From Diphasiastrum complanatum (lineage: Eukaryota > Streptophyta > Lycopodiopsida > Lycopodiales > Lycopodiaceae): 64,000 nt of DNA. The stretch is from the NCBI GenBank assembly GCA_029204225.1, contig CM055109.1, positions 1,004,673-1,068,672 of the forward strand, in the 5' to 3' direction. Below are positions 51,001 to 61,660 of the stretch, piece by piece. Position numbers and translations under genes: made by a program. The notes below the pieces were generated by a model. It worked only from the letters and a program-made list of their open reading frames with translations. It had not been told where the DNA came from and made no database searches. Numbering within the stretch: the first letter of the stretch is position 1; each line of letters starts with the position of its first letter.

Positions 51001-53779
51001 TAACTTATGGGTCAAGGTAGGCCTACTGACCTCTAGCGGGATACACTATTCGAGACCAGTCGTGGGCATGACATTCTTCCCCCCTTATTCAAGTTCTATT
51101 CTCAGAACTTAAAGCCAGGGAAGTATCTCCTTAAGCTTCCTTCCCCAACCTGGCTCTGATACCAATATAAGGCCCCTACCAAGGATGTACTAGCCAAGCA
51201 AGCCACATCAAAGCAACACAAGGTCGGATGGTGGACAAACTAACCCAACCAAACCTAGATCTTACAGATCTAGCCCACAAGCTATGGATCAATCCCACAC
51301 AAGGGATAGAGGAGTCACACCAGCAGCATACAACTACTAGCACCACAATCAAGCATACACTAGTGAGAGTCCAACGGGTATACTTATACCCACCAAGGTC
51401 CATGCATTGCTAGTAGTGCATTGTGACACCTCCTTGGACACCTATGCGGCTACCTGGGCCACATCATCCAGTTCCCTGACTCATTGATAGACCCATAAAA
51501 ATCCACCATCATGAGTTTAGGCGTCCTACCATTAATTATGACCATATGCACATGAGGGCCGCAAACCCCTCATAATCATAACTAACTTACGGGTCGAGGT
51601 AGGCCTACTAACCTCTAGTGGGACAAGGTTGCATTCAAACGCGTTTGAAACGTGGACATTTGCAACTCAAATTTTTTTGGGGCCCTAGCCCTCCAAATGG
51701 GGTCGTAGGGCCCATCTACCTAAAAAACTACCTACCACAAGGCTGGGACATGCTTATTCAACTACTTTTATGTTATGTTTAAGTTTCCAACACTTAAATT
51801 AGCATTAGTTGCTTAAAAACTTGCAAAAAATTCAGGAAAAAATATAGGATTTTGTTTCAAACGTTTGAAACTTTCTTTCAAACGTTTCAAACGCATTTAA
51901 AAAACGTGGACGTTTGATACATTTGAATGCAACCTTGTAGCGGGATACACTGTCTGAGACCAGCTGTGGGCATGACAGTAGGTATTCAGAAATCATACAA
52001 AAGTTTTAAGTGTTCTTTCTGAGTTTTATCCATGGTTTTGGGAAACATTTTCCATCCAGGAAATTAGGACCTCCTAGGAAATGGGCATCGGGAATTGATA
52101 CTCAAGAATAGGATACGGGGAATGGGGAAATCTCATGTCATCACATGAGCAAACTAGTGCGGTAGTGCATGTGCAAGGGAGGGAGATACAAAGGGGGAAA
52201 ATAATGTACATATCAAGGTATAGAAATTGTTGAATTGAAATCAACAAGACTCCTAGAATTCGCTAAAAATGTTCAAATTTGGCCTTTGAAGAAAGGATAT
52301 GCCTTCTGTTTTGGGGATTCGTTTCCTCAGTCAGGGAAAAACTTGTGGGAAACGCCTTACGGAAAAAGATGGGGAATGCATTTTTGTATAGCTATGCTTA
52401 TATCCAGTTCCCAGTAGTAAGGGAAGTGCCTTAGGGAGTGACACAGGAAGGGTCAGAATCACAAGTAAATACTTTAGGAAAAGTTTTTCCTAATTACCAG
52501 GCGATGGTAACTATAGGATGATAGTTAGAAATTTGATTAAGGTCTCTGTGGCACCTTGCCATTTATGCCTGCCAGTTGATCAAGAGAATATCATTATGTT
52601 TCCTTAATGACTTTTAAAACAATAAGTTTGCTACTAGATGAATGTTTGGTCTTATATCTATTTACTTTCACGACGTGTTGTGGTTGTCTATTCCAAACAT
52701 GTGATCTCTTTGGTTTTCGTTGTGTACATCTGGGAATATGGCTTGCTAATGTTTTGATATGGAGCAATTTCTATTTGCTTTTTCTTTGAAAATTTTCGAC
52801 ATTATCAACCTGTGCAGGTACTTTACACAATAGGTGGTGTGGAAAACCTGCGGACAGCAAAGAAATATTATGCATCAACTATAGAGCTGAGTGGTGGAAA
52901 GAATCTCCGTGCACTCTATGGTGTATGCCTGGTACGTGAAATTCTTAATGCATTACTTTATGTTCAAGTTATCTAGGTTCCTTCAGTGTTTTTTCTTGTA
53001 TTGCAACTTGTATACCTGGCCAGCCGGCTACAAAACATTCATAATCTTCAATAATGTTAAGACCTCTTTTGTGTCCATGAGTTTTACCTCCAGGTCTGAA
53101 AAATGATAATGTACTCTCATTTCCCGAAGAAGATACTCCTTGTGTATCTATGTCTTCTTGGGAATACAGTGGGGCTTGTCTGCTGACTGTCAAGTACATG
53201 CCATCTTATGTCATGGTTTCATGCATTTTTTATTATTTTCCTATCAGATAAATTTTATTATTCCCTATCGACAAATTCTATGTACTATGAAAGTTAAAGG
53301 ATCCATCATCTTCTCTTTTTCCTTTACCGCGACGTCCCCCAAGTCTCAAAAAACATATTGGAGCTAAAAAATATGCCTCTTATTATTCTTGTGGGACAGT
53401 GGAAAGACAGGAAATGTTCAGAAAGTGTCTTCTTGAATTTGCTTTTTGTATCCAAAGAGAACGACGATGATGTAAAGTATTAGGTTTTTGGGTCTTTTTC
53501 AGTTTTTTATGCTGATTCAGAAAGAGCTTGAATTTACCTGTATGTAGAAGTATTGTCCTATTGGAATTTAATGTGAGAATTATGTCGATGGGACCTAATA
53601 TTTAGACTTCATTGCAGTGTGGATTGGCTCTAAGCCAAACAAAATTGCGTACTAAAGAAGAGAAAGACAATACAAACTTACAATCATTAGCTGCAGCAGT
53701 AATATTGAAGGAATACAAGGATAAGGCTCCAAATAAAGCTGATTTAGTCTCTTCTGTTTTGGAGAAGCAAAAGTCTTGA
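37065..53779 (+). CDS. EMC2: ER membrane protein complex subunit 2 (TPR protein)
   Basis: Cytosolic scaffold subunit of the EMC, which inserts tail-anchored and multi-pass proteins into the ER membrane. Coding exons: 37065-37251, 40330-40394, 40565-40613, 44940-45034, 47361-47446, 47635-47694, 49721-49802, 52818-52931 and 53618-53779. Together they total 900 bp, one frame without stops, 299 aa, close to the usual EMC2 length. All introns are GT-AG. Family blocks: VLKHGVALLNN (43-53), VWTIYEQVAVAALD (63-76), HKRKVAIFKAQGK (135-147), FMADHEAWRELANIYISQQM (162-181), YKQAAFCFEELLLAQPGNAL and VLYTIGGVENLRTAKKYYA, and NLQSLAAAVILKEYK near the C-terminus, with TPR-like helices throughout. No signal peptide or membrane segment. 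The gene is stretched to almost 17 kb by TE insertions in introns 1, 3, 6 and 7. Alternative first codon ATG at 37041 is judged intronic. Confidence 0.95.
37252..40329 (+). other. EMC2 intron 1 (3.1 kb)
   Basis: Holds the LTR with PBS at 37623-38125. The rest is non-coding and AT-rich, with a G-run (38600-38609). A short diverged stretch at about 39640-39727 (CAAACGTTTGG, TTTGAAAC, GGTTGCAAC) resembles the MITE at 51624-51937. Confidence 0.7.
37623..38125 (-). mobile_element. PBS plus LTR (489 bp), minus strand, in EMC2 intron 1
   Basis: GCTCTGATACCA at 37623-37634 is the complement of the Met-tRNA PBS. Two bases later an LTR-like segment runs 37637-38125, which on the minus strand starts TGTTAGAA and ends CACCTACA. 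Leader-like sequence continues to the left to about 37380. No second LTR, gag or pol was found, so it is a truncated element. Confidence 0.65.
41929..42001. repeat. (GA)n microsatellite, about 73 bp
   Basis: About 36 GA dinucleotides inside EMC2 intron 3. Confidence 0.97.
42300..43492 (-). pseudogene. LINE (non-LTR) reverse transcriptase, C-terminal end
   Basis: Minus strand. 43492-42737 (251 codons) has the RT thumb and connection region: SVVRLFNTMVTPTTLYVIEA, W.THITSSDWSRISRLQTSM and LSRMIR, as in plant LINEs (VESTLLYG.E.W type). After a frameshift near 42740 the zinc-finger end follows: CQMC spaced to EIKSEEHLLFRCSAYYEIRG (Cys, Cys, His, Cys). No fingers or palm (YADD) are present, so it is 5'-truncated, typical of LINE insertion. 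A poly-A tail or target duplication was not identified. Confidence 0.75.
43430..43671 (+). mobile_element. LTR 3'-part fragment, relative of 9355-9867
   Basis: Shares the order GTGAATG(C/T)GAGC, TGCTA.GTCTC.TGTGCCC, CACATGAAT, TTGATTGT-like spacers and GGGTTTGGCAC(A/G)TGACA with the LTR at 9355-9867. Its left end overlaps the end of the LINE frame. Diverged, no partner found. Confidence 0.55.
45035..47360 (+). other. EMC2 intron 4 (2.3 kb)
   Basis: T-rich plant intron sequence with no recognisable TE or gene. Confidence 0.75.
47880..48350. mobile_element. Foldback (MITE-like) element with G/C hairpins
   Basis: Long inverted arms: left 47940-48006 and right 48247-48313, beginning GGGCAATATGGGTATCAGC on each strand and matching over about 65 bp including GTGCATTTATGCAGGTTGCC. 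Farther out, ATCCGCGGTA (about 47884) and TACCGCGGAT (about 48343) are also inverted, so the real ends may lie outside the arms. The centre (48100-48145) has two stems in a row: six G, TACCG, six C; then six G, CAGAG, six C. No coding capacity. Superfamily not assigned. Confidence 0.8.
49201..49440. repeat. Dense GGTTCGAA / GAACCGG palindromic repeat block
   Basis: At least a dozen copies of TTCGAACC, CGGTTCGAA and near variants in direct and inverted order, including GAACCGCGGTTC near 49210. An A-rich stretch (AAAAAAAAAACCCCAAAAA) separates two halves. The motif resembles a tRNA B box (GGTTCGANNCC), but no tRNA fold was found. Confidence 0.75.
50443..50583 (-). repeat. 141-bp duplication at the tip of the 3' LTR
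   Basis: 50443-50583 repeats the first part of the LTR core that starts at 50584, both beginning TATAAGG.CCCTACCAAGG and containing GGAAATCGGATGGTGGACAA. The target duplication lies outside it, so the duplication is inside the element. Confidence 0.88.
51624..51937. mobile_element. hAT-type MITE (314 bp) nested in the TRIM LTR
   Basis: Terminal inverted repeats CAAGGTTGCATTCAAA at both ends, flanked by 8-bp duplications TAGTGGGA (51616-51623) and TAGCGGGA (51938-51945), one mismatch. The empty site is visible in the partner LTR near 51037-51050 (CTCTAGCGGGATACAC). No coding frame. 8-bp duplications are the hallmark of hAT elements. Confidence 0.88.
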
Positions 53780-54560
53780 GATGCAACTTATTTTTTTTCC
53801 ATTTGAGGAAGGTGAGGAGTATATCCAATCAGGCAGTCACTAAAGACAACTACTGGGTGGTGTGAGAGACATCTGTCAGCTACATGGATGCAATGTGCCT
53901 TTGCCATAAGAGCCCACTTGTGGTTGGGAGTTCAAAACGATGGTTTGTCATCTAAATAGCCCAGGGAATTTTCAAGATGCAAGGAAAGATGTGTCATCAA
54001 TTTTGTGATGATCCCACGAAAAATTGTTCTTTGCCTCGCCATCATAAAGCTGGCCAAACTTGAGGGTGATCACACTTTTATCGTCTGATTCTTTGTAGAG
54101 ACATAATCCAGTGCTCTGATGAGAAGACATCAATTCACGCATATTCGTACTCCCTTTATTTTAGATTGGATATGTCAAAATCCTTAACCGTATTCCTTGG
54201 TATCTGGCATGCCAGGGGCAGAGATTCCAGCCTTAAGTTTGTTTATGCTATGGTCCTCTGTCAAGGGGGCAGATTTAATATAATGTGCTAGACAATGGCT
54301 GTTGATATACAAATTTTTCAGTAGCGAGTCTAGCCTCAAAATATTTGAAGCCCAAATTTCATTTTCTACCTCTTAGAGTCCACGTTGTTGTCTAATATCC
54401 TTATACGAAATATTATCCTAGGAGCAATCAACTAGTTCATGTGGCTTGATAATTGAGCAGCTTCAGGTAAGCACAGCTTTTGGTTTCTCAGCATTATTTA
54501 TTGTAGAATCATTAAGCTTTCATATTTAAATGTTGCCCTATGATTTACTGTTACATTCTT
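53780..54560 (+). other. EMC2 3' UTR and downstream region
   Basis: Follows the TGA at 53777-53779. Contains AT-rich polyadenylation-like stretches (TTTAATATAATGTG near 54270; AATAAATAATTC near 54567). The exact 3' end cannot be set. Confidence 0.4.
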
Positions 54561-54789
54561 GGATTGGTCAATAAATAATTCAATGTCTGGAGGCAAGGAG
54601 GCATAAACGATTTGCTAGTAAGTAGTGGCCCTATTTGTGGAAGTCATATTTGACTGCTAAGAATTCCGGTTCCGTGATGATTCTCAATATGAATGTCAGA
54701 ATTACTACTGTGATAAATTTACATTTGTGGAAGGAAATTGAGAAACTTGTTTGTGTAATAGAAGTAGAACTGTATCAAGTAAACAAAGT

Positions 54790-54990
54790 AGTTTGTTCAT
54801 TTGGAATGAACTCCATGGTGACACAATCCAATCAGTGACTTTGTTGAACGTCATAAAATACTTCATGGCGTAAATGATTGCAATCCTACTGATTGGATTG
54901 TGTCACCATCCTGTTCATTCCAAATGAACAACAATACTTCACATTGATACCCATTTTCACATTGATTTACATGCAGTTCAACAAAGTCAT
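54790..54990. repeat. Inverted repeat with short loop (hairpin locus)
   Basis: Arms of about 43 bp at 54793-54836 and 54893-54935 pair almost perfectly (TTGTTCATTTGGAATGAAC, and GGTGACACAATCCAATCAG on the left arm), loop about 57 bases. An outer pair, GACTTTGTTGAAC (54836-54848) and GTTCAACAAAGTC (54976-54988), extends the symmetry in a shifted register. Could be a small MITE or a small-RNA hairpin. Confidence 0.8.
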
Positions 54991-55849
54991 TTGAATGTGA
55001 ATTGCTGCACTTGTACTAACATAGTCATGCCTGAAATTTTGATTTGGATGTTTGAATATTTTCCCTCTTTGAACATTGCAGAGATTTTTTCTCTTGCATG
55101 TGCTCATTTGATTGGTGGAATGGAGTCAAAACTTGACCTAATGGTTTGATAGGGAGTTTGAACCAACTTGGTACTCAATGGAGATGGAGCATATGAGACA
55201 GTTGATCCTCTTTTTCTACTCCTGTCAAGAATTCTAGACCTTTTTAGATAGGTTTTAAATGTAAATGTATGGATTTAGACCCACACATGTTAGATGATAT
55301 GGAGTGTGTGAAGGCGATATGAGGGTTTCCCATGGCAAAAAAATTTGTACAGAATGTCATTTTTGTTTGTATGATGTATATTTGTTGTGAACTTGAACCA
55401 TCCTTTCCAGTCAATTTTGAGCTGATTACAATAACCCTTGGAGGTGTTGTACATACAATCAACCTCTAATGCTGGCATAAATGTCTTGGCAAAGTGTATG
55501 CAGTCTCTTTAGAATGTCAAAGCATCTAAGCATATATTTTTTTTGTTGGCATCCACATTGAATGAAAAGAATAAATTGGGCAATGTAGGAACATGCACCT
55601 ATAGCTGGTGTTGCTTAAGGCTGGTCAAAGTGAGGCAAAGGGATGCAATTGCTTGCTCTTAACATCGAGCCCCTATGGAGCTCTTGAGACACTAGGCTCT
55701 TTGCGAAAGAAACCTATCACTACCTTTGGCCAATGTCTAGCATGGTTATACAATCGGCCTTACATATCTTTTGGCCCTTCTCTTGGAGATGTGAGAACTT
55801 GAAGTTTTGGTGGATGTTTATCTTTTTTTGTGGAATTTTTTTTAAGGGT
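54991..55849. other. Intergenic, no feature seen
   Basis: One 64-codon + frame (55608-55802) without a recognisable domain. It may belong to the degraded gypsy element to the right. Confidence 0.35.
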
Positions 55850-56130
55850 AGTTTATTATGGTGCATGATTAACATCCCTCTTTGTTAGCTTTGGCAGAGG
55901 GGTTGCAACTTGTGAATATTTCTTGATGAATTGATACCATTTGGCCAACCCTAGGAATGACTCGACCTTTCAGGTGATGTGAGATGTAGGCCAATTTGAA
56001 ATCACTCTATCTGCATAGATGTATCTGCACTTCATTCTTAGAGATCAAATACCCAAGGTATTCCACTTCTTCACAATAGGAATATTTAGCACACAATTTG
56101 TGATTGCCTTCTTACTAGTATTTAAATTTG
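55850..56130 (-). pseudogene. Ty3/gypsy reverse transcriptase/RNase H scrap
   Basis: On the minus strand, near 56110-56030, it reads KLCAKYSYCEEVEYLGYLIS, the end of gypsy RT (family form C.F....VEYLGH.VS). Then, after stops, comes VESFLGLAKWYQFIK (FLGL..YYR.FI type) and near 55890 YSQVATPLPKLTKRD, as at the RT-RNase H boundary. Stops in between; no other gypsy domain recovered. Confidence 0.65.
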
Positions 56131-59100
56131 AAACATTTCCCTTTTTCTAGTTTTGAGTTCTTGACACTTTTTAAATAGATTCATATCCATAAAATTTCAC
56201 GTGGAAAATCCTTCTCTGATTTGATTTGAAATGGTCGAGAAATTGAAAATTTTGCCAGGTGTACTACTATTAAATATTGTGGCATACACATCCCTACTAA
56301 TACCAGAATAATCACATGCTCTTTGTATCAATTTGAAAGAAATATTGTCCTACGGAGCAGTTATTTTGAAGCACCTAGATGGAAGATAATTTGACACCCT
56401 AGTGAATGACAGCCGACTACGCAAGTTTTGGAAGCCAATTCAACCAGCATGATCAAGGATCTTATCATTTTTACTTTTGTTGTTGAATTCCACTGAATTC
56501 AGTGGTTATCCTTGATATTAGGTAAACTCTGTCATCCAATATGAGCTCACTTGAATACAGTCAACAACTTAGGATATATTTCTCATTCAAGAAATATTCT
56601 ATATCATTCTATATTCTATGCACACAACTCTCATAGATGAATCTTGATGACTCACAAATCATGTGTCTTATAAGCAATATAGATCATAATAAACAGTCCT
56701 TGGTGAATTTTCTTCACACTACTTATTTAGACAATTAACCTCTAAACAAGAGTAATCCAATTACTCAAGTCAATTGTAAATGATTCAGAAATCTTAAATG
56801 TTTAGGTACAGATTTCAATTATACTAGTATAACACCACATTTATATCCTTTTCTAAACCATAACTAACTTTATGAATTATCCTTCCACAGAAAGAACCAT
56901 TAACCTGCAAGTAATTGTTCCGCACATTACTTGTTCATATGTCTATGACTAGTTTAAGTATACAATATAGACTCGGTACATAGGAAACACATAGCAGATC
57001 CACAAGATTAGGATGTATATACCAACATATCCAACTATGTTCCTATACATAAACATAGGCTATAAGCTGGCAGATATATTCATAATCCACATATGTTACT
57101 CACATAATTCACTAAGAATTTTGCAACTCAGCTACAAAAGAACTCTATTTCTCATGAGTAAATAACATATCTGGAAAATCTTTAAAGTGAATAATGTTTT
57201 CCAACCATCTAACTCTTACTTACAAAATTCCTTCACCCAATCAGCCTACCACAAATCTTAGTATTCCAACCAAGATTAGGCCCGACTTATACATACATCT
57301 TTGGACATAATTTTAAGATTAAAGCTTTATTCCATCTGATCCAATCCATAACAAAATGGTACTTGGCAAACCGATCAGTGAACCTTAATTTAATCTTTAC
57401 CACCACTTACCATATTCATGAATATCTCATAGTCATTACCCCCAACAACTCCTCTAGTTCCAACTGAGTTCCTCCTTTGCACACATACTGGATTCCTTAA
57501 AAGAAATCTATGCAATTGGTTGATCCCATGAAAGTCTTATTCCTACCATTTCTTCTCCTCCTTTTAAAAGAAATTCCATAGTTTTGATTAAAAAGTTCTC
57601 AGGAGACAACGTATAAGATATCAAAGATTCAAAAAAGATAGTAATGAGTATCCAATACTATTACAAACCGGACTTTTTCCTCAAGATCATAGAATATCTT
57701 ATCCCAAATTATAGAAATATTACATCTCAATAATCAAATATCAAATAGAGATAATCATTTGGGTCTAGGGAGTCTAAATTCCACTGAATCGATTGAAAAC
57801 ATCAACAGATTCTAAGCCATATTCACAAATCTTATATGGAAGTGGTAATATTGACAATGAAACCCATTGATTCTTTTTTGTTTAGAGTATTTTGGGAAAT
57901 TATGAGATATAGAGCTAGATCCCAAATGGCATCTCATTATTTACAAAATCTGGATGCTCTATGTCTTTTGTTTTTAGACCTCTACTTTTTAGAAATTTCT
58001 TAAATAAGAGACAATTGGATTGAGATTCATATAACTCCTTCCAGTGTGGAACTAGGTTCTGAAGGACTGTTATGATTATATGAAATTATATTACAGTAAT
58101 CACTAACCACCGGTCTACAGATCATTCTTACCAAGAAATCCCCTTTGGAATCATTGATGTCCCATACCACCAGTTTTTCCTCCAAGAATTCTGTGCATCT
58201 AGATTTGATTACCCAAAAGTCAAAAAGACTATTTGGCTATCCTATATCTAGATATAGGATCAGAATCACAACCAATTTCAGGAGATACTTCTAACCATTG
58301 AAATCCCTCATGCCCCTTAAGCATTACTCAAAAAATACCAATCCGCATAACACCAAGTGAACGATATCACACAATATTGTCTGAAATGTCTCATGATTAT
58401 TCGCTACTCCAAAAGGAACATGGATCTCAACAAAACCGAATACCATACTGTCCTAGATATCCAATATCTATTTCAAAATCGATAAAAAGAACTTAATTCT
58501 TTTACAAGTTAGAATTTCTCTTGGTTGTCTCAGTCATTATAAAAAAATACTCTATAATGCCTCAAAAAAGAATCTAAATTATTAAATTCCTGTATGGAAC
58601 ACCTTTCACCTGCTTTCACTTGCAAGATCCAAATTCAATTGCACAGTAGAGATGGCTCCATAAATGGATTATCTGACTTGCCACTCACTTTTTCCTTAGA
58701 ATCTTTGATTTCTTGAAATTCTAATTAACACCGAGAAATAGTAATCCAAATTTACAGAGGCAATCTTTTAATATAATTTCCAGTTGTTGTTCTCACATGC
58801 TATCATCTATACTTCAAGAATTGAAAGTAGATTTACAAGACTGATCGGCTCGGTCAACCAATCAACTTCCCCTCAAGCTTCATCTCTTTCCTCCCTTCCA
58901 AATATAGTTCAGGCTGAAGTCCCAAATTTGTACTAGGAAAAAAATCCATTTGATATCAATAATACTTAACTACTAATCAACCAGACAATTTTGATTGTTC
59001 ATTCATTAAGTGCCGCACTTAATTACTGGCAAATCCTCTTATGGATCAGCATAACAATTGTTCCAACATGATTTACATTAATCTTGGTCTTTATTGATTC

Positions 59101-59514
59101 CAAAAAACAAAAAATACTCCTTATTAATTGATAGATTCCCAAAAATCTTCAATCAAAAGTGAAAGGTACTATGACCTTACAAAACTGATTGATTTCAACT
59201 TAGTAAGGTCATTCACTTTTTAAGCAGTTTTTGTTTGATCAATAACCAAAGAATTTGAACAAATCCAAAATATTCATGGTTTTTTCCAAAATTTATGTAA
59301 TTGGGATTTTCAAATTTCATTCGATATGGACCTAAACCATGAAAATCGATTTGAAGCATCAACTTGGCAGTTTCACAGTTACCATCACATTTCGAAAGGA
59401 TTTCGAAACATCCGACATGCATCGTACATGACATGCAGTGATTTTTCTATTAAAAAAATCAAATTTTTACGTAAATTGCCTAGTAACTGGGAAATCATCT
59501 TTTTGAACTAGAAT
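56131..59514. other. AT-rich intergenic, no feature seen
   Basis: 3.4 kb without long frames or obvious repeats. Possibly the decayed body of the gypsy element whose RT scrap is at 55850-56130, but I could not read a domain in it. Confidence 0.35.
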
Positions 59515-60380
59515 TGTTAAAAATAGCTTTATGCATGACAGGACATTTTTTGTGAAAAATGCAAAAATAAGCTTGGTAGAGGCCAAAAATCTTGTATATA
59601 GATAAACACACATGTGTGGAGCCTGTTTCCACGTATGAAACTAGTGTACTTGTCATGTACCATAATTGTATATGTTGTACATATGATTTAATTCAAGTTC
59701 TAGTGGCTAAAATGGCCAAAAACTAGTTTTCTAGATATATGACACATGGCATCAATCTATTGATTGCATGAGCCAAATACTTTGGTTAGGTGTCACATCC
59801 CATGTGTAGAGGATAGCTCACACGTGTGGAATAAGCTGCAGAAGACAGGTCACACGTGTGGAATAAGCTGAAGTAGGCAAGTTTTGACTTCTAGAAGATT
59901 TCCAAGTTGATCTCCATACAGTAGGAAATTGGACCAAAAGTGCTCAAAATAAAAGGGTTTGTCCAAGTGTCAGTTTTGCATGATGAATCATCATATGACG
60001 AAGCACCCTCACACATGTGGGATCAGAGGGATGATCAGTACCACGAGCTCCCAGTTATTGTATATATAGAGCCACATTTGGCCATAATCAAAGTGAGACA
60101 CCAATCTTGGTTTTGGAAGCAATTTTGAGTGATTCTCTCCATTTGTCTACATTTGTTTTGACTGTTTTGAGGTTCTATCAATGTGTAATTGATTTTCAGG
60201 TTGGAGTCCATACTCAGACAGTGTTTCACACGTGTGAAACCATAAAGTACACTTACCTTCAATTGATGATTGTTCTTGTTAGGATTTTGTGTCTAGAATT
60301 GATCTAGATTGATCTTAATCTGAAGTAGATTGATAAATCAAGTAATCTGACAACCAATAACTCTTGAGGATCAGATTAGG
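59515..60380 (+). mobile_element. LTR-family copy, plus orientation (CACACGTGTG-rich)
   Basis: Starts TGTTAAAAATAGCTTT, like the LTR at 11114. Carries CACACGTGTG at 59819-59828 and 59851-59860 (a 32-bp direct repeat with GGAATAAGCTG) and the 18-bp palindrome GTTTCACACGTGTGAAAC at 60223-60240. The GATCTAGATTGATCTTAATC and ACCAATAACTCT part matches the inverted copy at about 17080-17140. No PBS was recognised at its right end. Confidence 0.55.
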
Positions 60381-61660
60381 ATCCACTCTTGGTCCTTTTT
60401 GTACTTTTTTCACATTTTCAACAACAGAAAAGCACTACACTGAGTTACATGCATGCATTCATTAGAACATTACGGAAAATTTTTAGATTTTAGTTCAAAA
60501 ATTGTCAAACTTCTGATAGCCATAACTTTCTCTACATGACACCAAATTGGTTGCTATAAAGCACAATACGGAGGGAGAGTAGGTCTACAAGACACTTGCC
60601 ATATCACCCTACCACCTAGGCTTCACACGTGCGAGATGTAACTGATCCAGATTCAGGTAGGAGGGCGCACTTCTACAAGGTGATATTTTCAGCAATCCAT
60701 TTCCAGCCTAATATGCATCCAATTAGAGGCTACGAGCACTCTTATAAGGTTCATTAGAGAGGTAAATAGGCTTCTATCAGGTCTAGCAAGCAATCATAAG
60801 TTCAGATCATGCAAAAAATGCATTTTTGGACTCCTTCAACAAGCAAAACTTCAACATAATGGTGCCTAAGCCTCACACAACCAAATTGGATGCATGATGG
60901 ATCAAATCAGAGGAAATCCATCATATATTTAAGCTTGTAACAAGATCCAACAGTTTCAGGCCACCAATTGAGAGTTATTCATGCTCAAAAGTCCTCAAAA
61001 ACACACTATTTTTTTTTAACTTTTGAGACCCTTAATGGTGTCCAATCCTAACCAAACTTCATGAAAGCCTTAGGAAAGCTTAATTACACCTCTAAATACA
61101 TTTATGAAAAGTATTGGCCATGAATTTTATGAACAACCACAAAATAGTCCAAAAACTATCAAAAAATCATCTTTTTTTGACCAATTTTGACTAAAATTTG
61201 TGGATCAAATCCACAACTAAGTGCAATCAGACCCAAATCCATGTAAATCAATTATATTCAGGCACTACAAGTTTTAATTTCATTCAATTATGGCTTCTGT
61301 AGCCCATTTCTAGTCCAAAAATTTCAATTTTTGGCTAAAAATCACTATCAACCGATATGCACAAGATTCTATATCATTTTTTTTAGCTTTTGCATGTAGA
61401 ATGTCAATGATTCAATTTGTGTAGTTTTGTGGAAACCCTAAAATTGATAGGATCTCTTGTGTTTGAAGTTGCTGGACTTTTCAAGAGTGTGTTTCAATCT
61501 TAGAGAGTGCAAAATTTCATAATATTGTAGGTTTGATCAAGTGCCAACAATTTTATGTGTTGGATTTGCTAGTTATCTGGTGCAAGAAAGAGATTTGAGA
61601 GGTTCCATATCTTTGTAATTTCTTCTTGAATTTATTTGCTGACTTTCAAGAGAGTGCTCA
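60381..61660 (+). other. Probable leader of the copia remnant
   Basis: Non-coding and AT-rich, with another CACACGTGCG at about 60624. Lies between the LTR-family copy and the gag below; by order it would be the untranslated leader, although 1.3 kb is long. Confidence 0.4.

Larger units (their letters stand above)
50443..51977 (-). mobile_element. TRIM-like short LTR retrotransposon in EMC2 intron 7
   Basis: Minus-strand element with 490-bp LTRs (left core 50584-51073; right 51166-51977 including a nested MITE) and only 92 bp between them (51074-51165). The interior holds just a PBS (GCTCTGATACCA, 51153-51164, one base from the LTR) and a polypurine tract (minus AATAAGGGGGGAAGAA, 51074-51089) abutting the 3' LTR. 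LTRs start TGTCATGCCCAC and end CTTATA on the minus strand. GTAGG at 50438-50442 and 51978-51982 is the 5-bp target duplication. No coding capacity, so mobilised in trans. Confidence 0.9.
49803..52817 (+). other. EMC2 intron 7 (3.0 kb)
   Basis: About half is the TRIM-like element 50443-51977. The remainder is non-coding. A 60-codon frame at 52235-52417 has no recognisable domain. Confidence 0.7.
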
